Of a stretch of DNA of 42,971 nt, positions 23,401 to 32,400 are shown one piece after another; the stretch's first letter is position 1; each line of letters starts with the position of its first letter. A model generated the notes under the pieces. That model was given only the letters and a program-made list of their open reading frames with translations. It searched no databases and was not told where the DNA came from. Both the position numbers and the translations under genes were made by a program. This DNA is from Candidatus Obscuribacterales bacterium (GTDB lineage: Bacteria; Cyanobacteriota; Vampirovibrionia; Obscuribacterales; Obscuribacteraceae), in NCBI GenBank assembly GCA_019746975.1, contig JAIERK010000006.1:1-42971 (forward strand), given 5' to 3'.

Positions 23401-26400
23401 TTCCGTCTCTGTATCCACAATCAGCACTCCGGCAACGGTAGCAATTACCTCACCTCAGGACATTATTGTAAACGCCACGATCCAGGCTCAAGGAGGAATT
23501 CTTCTTGTCGCCGGCCACGATATTCTTACAGGACCAAGTCCTCAATCTGTTTCGATCAGCAGTTCTGGCACCAATGGGGGTGGCACGCTGTCGTTTATCG
23601 CGGGCGCTGATTTCACGGTCAACTCGGACAATATTACAATTCTTTCGGGTTCATTGTCTGGTGGCTCGGTCAGCCTGGATAACATGATCACGTCCAGTGC
23701 TGCCTTCAACGCAAACGGCTCGGTCGGCCGCGATGGTGGCAACATCAATTTAGTTGCTTTTTCCGGCAACGAAACCGACAGCGGTCGAGTTTTTAACCCC
23801 ACCAACATGGAAACCGGCGCCGGACCAGGTAGAACGAGTGGAGATGTGATTGTAGTTGGTGGTAGGATTGATGGAACGGCGATATCGGTATCCGGGGTTA
23901 ATGCTGCTGGAGCAAACAGCAATCTCGGTAACTACACCCTCGTCACCAGCACACCAAATACGGCTGCGGATGAGATCGTTCTGTCAACAGGAGCAGCGGA
24001 CTTTGCAGACACCACCTCCGGCACGTTTCTCGGTGGGGCCCTCCAGGCAGCGGACATTAAGACCGGACAAATGACGACTGAGGGCGGAGTCATAAAGGTT
24101 GTCGCCGGGCGCAACGTAAAGATCGGAGTGGGCACCGGTATCGTTGCGCGATCCGATGATGCGGGGAATTCAGGAACTATTGACATAACCGCAAGTGGGA
24201 CTTCGACTCTTCAGGTCATTGGAGCAGTAACGGATGACAACGCGGTTGGACAGCTCTTTTCCACTGCAGATGCTGTCGGTAACGGCGGCACCATCAAAGT
24301 CACTAACCTCGGCAGCACTGGGATCAAAGTAAACCCAAATGCAATTGTTTTCTCTGTGACCAACGGGGATGGGGCCAACCTGCTCCTCGATGCTGATCTC
24401 GGCATTCTTGACATAAGTAGTAATTCGTCGATCAATCTGGCTGGTTCTGGAGTGGCCTCTCGTGGTGGGACAATCTCCCTCAAGGGATCGGTGATCTTTG
24501 CCGGTGGCCAGCCTATAGATTTGCTTGCAACTGGAGCCGCCGGTGGTGGCTCCATATCTGTTTGGCTTACCTCCGGCAATCTCGATGTTGGGTCAGGGGC
24601 TGGTCAATTTAGCGCCAATGCTGGTGCCGACGGCAGCATCGCCTTCAGGAGCAGCGGAACCCTGACAGTAACGCCAACGGCGAATCTTTCGGCTTCCAAC
24701 ATATCTTTGGTATCAGATGCTGCCAGCGGCAATGGCGTTGTTCTAAATGACGACGTTGCCGGAAGTGACAGTATCGACCTTGCTGTCGATGATTCGGGTT
24801 CGGCGACAATCACATCGACCGGCACTATCAGTGGCGGTCTACTTACGGTCACCGCTGGCTCAGCATCAACTAATCTGACGACGGACGTTGCGGCATTCGC
24901 AGCCCATACAACAGGCGGGAACATTATCCTGGCTGAAGCCAATGGACTCAACTTCAACGAGTCCGATCTAGCTGGCGGAAGTCTTACTGTTAACTCCGCT
25001 AGTGGCGGAAGCTATCAATTCAATGGAGATGTCACTGCCAATGGTGGCATTACATTAACCACCAGTGGAACCGGCACCATGTCTGGTCCTGGAATTTTGA
25101 AGTCCACCGGATTGTTGAATATCAGCACAAATGCCGGCGACGTCGACCTGAACACTCAAGTCGGCGCCCTCCAGGCTTCGAGCACAGGTCTTGTAAGAAT
25201 CAATCAGATTGGTGCTCTTCAAATAGACGCCAGCTCGGTTTTCGACTTGCGGGTGCGGGCAAGTGGCGCGGTCACGGTGGCTGGCGCTATCGACGCTGAT
25301 CCGGTCACGATAACCTCGCCCATGACCATCACACTCATGAACGACATAACCGCCAATGACGGTATTATTATCGTCTCCGGGCAAGACGTCATCACCGGTG
25401 CCGCCGTCGAAATCGATGGTTCGAACAACGCCGGCGACGGCGGAAATATTGTGATCGTTGCCGGCGCAGACTTTGATGACGATGGCGAAACCGTAACGAT
25501 CAACGGTGCTGGAGATGGCGGAATCATCAACTTCGCTTCATTTGGTTTATTGAAACTAAGCACGGCCAGCAGCTTTGCCACTGGTGATGGTGGCGATCTA
25601 ACTCTTGTCGCCTTCGATAACTCCAATAACAAAGGCACCGTTCTTGTGAATACTTCGCTACCCATCTTGAGTGGCGGAGGTGCCGGCGGTCACGCGGGAG
25701 ACGTCGTGATAGTAGGAGGCAATGACACTTTCGCTAACCTGGCTGTCAACGTCGGGCCAATTGATACGACTGGAGGGCTTGACGGCTTTGGCAATGTCAC
25801 CGTAGCGGCCGCTCTACCACAAACGCCCTCCGTGATCGACCAGCTGGATGGAAGCTATAGCGGAACGTTCATCAGCAATGCAACCACAATCGGCAACGTT
25901 GGAGTTAACGGAGTGACCACTCACGGCGCGGACGTTTCTGTCACGAGCGGCCACACGATCGTCACAAATAGTGTCAATACCTCAGCGACTAACGGCAACA
26001 ATGATGGAGGCGACATAACCCTGACTGCCGGTCTGAATTCGGTCAATGCTGAGGCAATGATTGGTTTTGTTACAGCCAATGGCTTTGGCAGTGGAGCTGG
26101 TGGCACTGTCGAAATAGGTGGTGGACCAAGCGGACTGACGGTACTTAACGTCAACGCCAATGGTGGTGATACTGGCGCCGGTGGCAGTGTCACCGTCGTC
26201 GCGAACAGCTTCAGCCCCTTCTTCTCCTTCCCGATCTCGGCTGCCGGCGGTTCCACGTCAGGCGACGGCGGTACGATCATAGTCAGAAACGCAGGTCCAG
26301 GTGGAATCAGCGTCAATGGTGGAGTCTTCAATGTCGGTAGCAACGGAGGCAAGGGTGGAAATCTCACCTTCGATGCCACTGCCGGTACTACTGACGGTGC

Positions 26401-29400
26401 AGTGGTCCTCAATGTAAGCTCAATCAACGTTGACGGCGTGCTGGGTGGCGAAGCAGGCACAATAACAATTCAAGGAAGCTCAATCGAGGCCGCTGCCAGT
26501 GGCTTGACGTTAAGCGCGCAGGGAGTCCTCGGTTCCGGACAAGTATCGCTTGTCACGAACGGTGGAGACGTCACCACTGACGGTGACGACCTCTCCATTC
26601 AAACCTCGGGCGGCATACTCCTCTCGCTATCTGGGGCAATTGATACTTCTTCCTCCACAGCCGACAGTGGCGACGTAACTCTGACCGCGCAGGGCGGTTC
26701 TATCAATGGTGGCACGAGCAGCATAGACACTTCCGCTGCAACTGCCGGCTTCCAGGCAGGCAAGGTTTTGCTCACCGCTAACTCGGCTTCCGGTGGAATT
26801 TCAATCGGCAATATCGACGCAAACGGTGCCGGCAATAGTTCCAACGGCGCGGACGTCGAGCTCACGGCCGGAGGTGGCGCAATTACTGCAGGTTCTATTC
26901 ATAGCGATGCAGGCACCACGGGGACGGGCGGCGCTTTAACAATCACAAGCGAGAGTGCGCTCGCCTTGACGGTTTCGAGCATATCGACTAACGGTGGTAC
27001 TGCCGGCGGCGTCGGTGGAAGCATCTCGGTTTCGAATATCGGCACTGCAATAGCTAATGGCGGCGTAACGGTAGACAATGGTTTAATCGAAGCAACAGGC
27101 GTTGACGGCGGCGGCACGATCATCCTTTCTGCGGTAGGCAGTGTAGACGGTTCTATCAACACGGTCGGCAACTCGGAAATTCTTGCCGGCACATCGGCCA
27201 ATTCATCACCTGCCGGAAGCATTGACCTGATCGGCTCGGACCTCGATGTCAGCGCAGGCGATCTGACAATCAGCGCTGGAGATAGTACAAACACCAGCTC
27301 AATTGGCCAGGTTTCAATTGAAACCACGATTGGCAACGTCGTCACCAACGGCAATGCTCTATTCGTTTCCTCCGCAGACGTAATCGACCTTTCCATCGCG
27401 GGCGGTCAAATCGATTCCACCAGCGCAAGCGGCGGTGGCGAGATCGTTCTTTCGGCCGCGGGCGACGTGAATGGAGCGCTGGTCACCATCGATTCGAGTT
27501 CCACAGGCAACGGTCTCGCTGGTGGTGACGTTACGATCGAATCAGGAGCCGGCTCTTCGGTTGCTATCGCTGGTGTGACCGCAAATGGGCTGACCACGGG
27601 CAATGGCGGCGCCGTCAAAGTGACTGCCGGAACCGGCGGGCTAAGCCTTGGCAGCGGTGTCACAGCCAATGGCGGAAACGCGGGCACAGGCGGGCACATT
27701 CAAATTGAAGGCGACGAGGCGGTACTTACCGTACCGGCTTTGTCTTCGACGGGCGCAACCGGTGGTCTTATCGAGGTTCATAACTCCACAGGCGACATCG
27801 CCCTCTCGACTATATCTGGCGGAACAGTAAATCTCACCGGTGACAGCGGAGACGTCGTTCTCAATAACAACGTGGTTGGAAGCATCGCTGTCAACCTGGA
27901 TGCCGGCGACACGATTACTCAGAATGGCGGGACCATCAGTGGTGGCAACCTGGATGTGGCGTTTGTCAATGGACCTGTTACGCTGGACACCGATGTCGTA
28001 TCGCTGACGAGCAATGCCGCAGGCGAGATTCTCATCATCGATGAAGCCAACGCCATTCAATTAGGTTCGCAAACATTGAGCGAGCTAGATGTCACCACAA
28101 CCGCGGGTAATGTTTCCACAATCGACGACATCGTCAACTTCGATGCTTTGACGCTCGAAGCATTGGGTGGCTTCGGTATCTCCATAAACGACAATGTCAC
28201 CGCCAATACCAATGGCGTAGTTGACCTTACGACTACCAACGGAGCAATTGGGCAGTCAGCCACAGGGGCGATCACGACAAGTGGAAGTGGCTCGCTTGAC
28301 ATAAACCTGTTGGGTGGCACTCCAGGCACAGCCACACTCAATGTTGCTGCCAATAACGTCAATCTCCTGAATGGTCAAGGTGGTGGCACCATTGCCTTTG
28401 CCAATGGTGGCAACGCATTGCAAATAGGAACGGTTGGTTCGACACAATCTCTTGTTGCCTCAACAACCAGTGCAACCGGAATTGAGATTACAGAAAACAT
28501 CAACACAACCGGAACCCTGACATTCAACGCTCCCCGGTTCGTCAATCTCGATAATACAGTTCAAGCCGGTGGTGCCACTGCCGGCATAACCAGCATCACA
28601 ATCCAGAATTTGACAGGCTCTCTGACCGTGGTAGGCGGTACCGTAAGCGGTGCCAGCGTGCTGAGCGGCGTTACTCCTCCTTTCGGAGCCGCCGGTTCGC
28701 CCAGCGATCCAGCCGCAATTGTTTTCAGAACCGCAAATGGTGCGGCGCTAAATCTGTTTGGCGACATGGAATTTGATGGCGACGTCGAGATGTTCAACAA
28801 ACTAGGTGTGACAACATCGAAAGGGGTCAACAGCGCACCGTCAGTGAGCGACTCGTCCTTTCATGGCAATAATAACGTCACTCTCAATACCGCCAGCTGG
28901 GTTCAAGAAGGTTCTGCTCTGTCGCAACCACAAATCACTGGCAACGACTTCATCTTGAATATCGCCGCCGGCGGAACCATCATCAACACCGATGGCAGCG
29001 TCAATTTCTCGGATGACACGACAATCAACGGCTCGAACTTCTCGATTATTGCGCGCAACGACATCAACCTCGGCAACATCACAATCAATCTCTCAAACGA
29101 TTCAGGTGATGCGGGCACTTTGAGCCTCGTTGCCGGTTATACATTCACCACGTCTAGTGGCGGTCAGATTCAAACCCTTGATCCGTTTACATTTGCTGCA
29201 CCATCAACGACCGGTACGCATAACATCAACGGTGGCAACGTCACGATCAACGTCAGTGCGACCGGAGCCGGCAACGACGGCGGAGATGTTCTTGCCATCG
29301 CTCGAGGTGGTTCAGTCACACTCGGCACCATCGATGGCTCGTCCCAAAATGGAGTCGGTGGTAGCGTCACTGTAGTCGGCGAAACCGGCGTCACCGTCGG

Positions 29401-32400
29401 TAATATCGACGTATCCGGCGGTGCTGGCGGAGGAGCTGTTGAACTCTCCGTCTCCACGCCTCAAGCCGTGCAGACCCCGGGACCGATAGTTGTGACTGAC
29501 GGCACGATCTCCGGCGGCACGTTTACATCGAATGTTACTGCCAGTGCAGGAGATCTACTTCTCAATGAGATAACCGGTGCATCAACAGTTACCCTTCAAG
29601 GAGCGGCAACAGGCACAGACACTATCAGTCAGTCTGGGGCAGGCATCGTCAATGCAAACACACTAACCGTCAAAGGTGCAAACGGAGTTGCCACTCTGGC
29701 AACGAATGTTGGTACTCTCAACACTTCTATGGGAAGTGGCAACGGTCTGGTTGATGTCGACAACGGCGCCTCCGTACTATCATTGGGCAGTATCTCCGGC
29801 GCCAACCAGGATCTGACCGTCAATACCACGGGAGCCATCAATACAACCGGCGGAGCATTTACCGTCGATCAATTGAATCTTACAGGTGTCGGTGTCACAT
29901 TGGCCACAGCGGTCACGGCTAATGGCTCTAGCTCCGTTGATGGCACCGGTGGCAATGTCAATATCAGCGGAAGCCTTATCGGCACGGGAGAGAAAACCAT
30001 CACTGTCGGCACAGGCAGTATCAATTTGCAAGGCGCTCTTGCAGGTGCATCCGTAACTCTCGAAACGACAGGCGGCAGTGTCACTCAAACCGCAGGCGGA
30101 GCGGTCACCGTTGATACACTCAACGTCGTTGCGAACAACGCCGGCGGCGTTAACCTTGCAACCGCGACGACCAACAGTGTAGGAACACTAAATACAGACA
30201 TTACTGGTGCGGGAAGCGTTCAACTCAACAATGGCGGCAATGACATTGATGTCGCTTCCATTCAGGGCACTTCGCAAAACTTGACCATAACCAATGGCGG
30301 TGACATCGATGTTGCCGGCCCGGATTTCACTGTCAATAACTTGACTCTCCAGGGAACAAACGTAGACATCAGTTCTGAGGTCACAGCAGATGGCTTGACA
30401 GACGTCAGCGCTTCCTCTGGCAACGTCAACATTCAATCGGGTGGCAGCCTGATCGGTAGCGGAACAAAGAGCGTTTCCGTGGGAGCCGGCACCATTTCAC
30501 TCAACGGCGCCTTGAGCGGACCGACCGTAACGCTCACCACCACCGGTGGCACGGTAACGCAGGACTCCAGCGGTGTTGTTACGGCGAATACGCTCAACAC
30601 AGTGCTCAACAATGCGGGCTCAGTTACTCTGAGCGCAGCTAGCAACGTCGTTACCAACCTGACGACCACTGTCACAGGCAACGGTTCAGTTACGCTGAAC
30701 AACGGCAGCACTGCAATCAATGTTGTCAGTGTGACGGGATCTGCTCTTCAAGATCTGAGCGTCACCACAACTGGAACACTCGATCTGCAAAGTGGTTTCA
30801 GCATAGACCAGTTGACGCTGACCGGTGGCGGCACTGGACTCGACGTCGACTTCGCGATTCAAACTGCAGGCACCACCAATATTACTGCGACAGCAAATAA
30901 TCTCAGTGTTACTGCCGCAGGCAGCCTCACCGGCAATGGCGTCAAGACGCTGAGAGCAACAGGGCTCAACGCCAACGTTTCCGTGGCAGGAATCGTATCG
31001 GGTGACGGTGTAACACTAAGAACCGAGAATGGTGGCGATCTAGAACTGTCGGCAAACGTCAGCGGTGTTTCCACCGTCGATCTCATCGCGTCCGACACGA
31101 TTAATCAAACCGGAGGAACCGTGTCAGGTGGTGTGTTAACGGTCGGTTTCGGCTCGTCCCCAGTTACGCTCAGTACAGACGTGTCCTCGCTGACAACCAA
31201 CGCCGCCGGCGGAACTCTCGTTATAAATGAGGATGATGGCATTCAGCTCCTTTCGCAGAACATCACCGACCTGACCGTAAATGCGGGTAGGGGGAATGCT
31301 GGCGATATCACCACTGGTGCCGCCGTGTCGGTCGCCGGTACTCTTATTCTCGATAACAATAACGGCGCTATAAATCTTTCCAATGGTGTCAGTGGCACAA
31401 CCGCTGTCACACTCGACACCAACACGACCATCAGTCAAACCGGCGGTAGCGTCAACGGCGGAGCTCTGACTCTCGTGTATGCGACCGGACCTGTGACTTT
31501 GACGACCGATGTCACATCGCTCTCGGCGACCGCAGCTGGAACTTCGCTGACGATCAACGAAGACGATGGCATTCAACTTCTCGGTCAGACGCTCACTAAT
31601 CTGACTGTAAATGCCGGACTCAACAATGCAGGCGCCATAACCACTGGTGCTAATACCACTCTGGCAGGAACGCTCTTGCTCGACAATAACAACGGCGACA
31701 TCAGCGTTTCGAATACGTTGAGCAATTCTGGGACAACAACTCTGGATGCATCTAATGCGATAACGATCGCAACCGGTGGCAGTCTTATCGGTGCCGGACA
31801 GAAGAACCTGACCGCCCGGGCCGGCGATATCACTTTCAACGGTGCAGTGGCGGGCTCCAGCATAAACCTCACCACAATAAATGCTGATATCGCCCAGAGT
31901 GCTACAGGTGTTTTGACCACTGCCGGAACCTTGACTCTCAATCTCACCGGTGCATCGGCTGGTTCTGCCGCACTCGATACAGCCGCGAACAGCGTAGGCA
32001 CTCTGTCTGCGAGTGGCCCCGGCTCCGTCGACTTCAGCAATGGTTCTAATAACTTGCTGCTCGGCTCGTTCGGTGCTACGCAATCATTGGCAGTCGCGAC
32101 AACCGGCTCAATCACCACTACTGGTGATATCACTACGACAGGCGATATAGACCTGGTTACTCCAAATCTAGTAAATGGTTTCGATCTATCCGGAAGCTCC
32201 ATCACTGTTGCAAGCCAAACAGGAAGTGCTCTTTCCGTAAACGGGCTGACGGGCGGAACCTTTAGTGCCACCGGTCTCGGACAATCAGTCAGTTTCACAG
32301 CCACCGATCTCGACCTCAACCTCTCGGGCGATATCACCTTCTTGAGTAAAGCCGATATGTTTGCCGTCGACGATGCAACGCAGACGTTCAGAGTCAATGC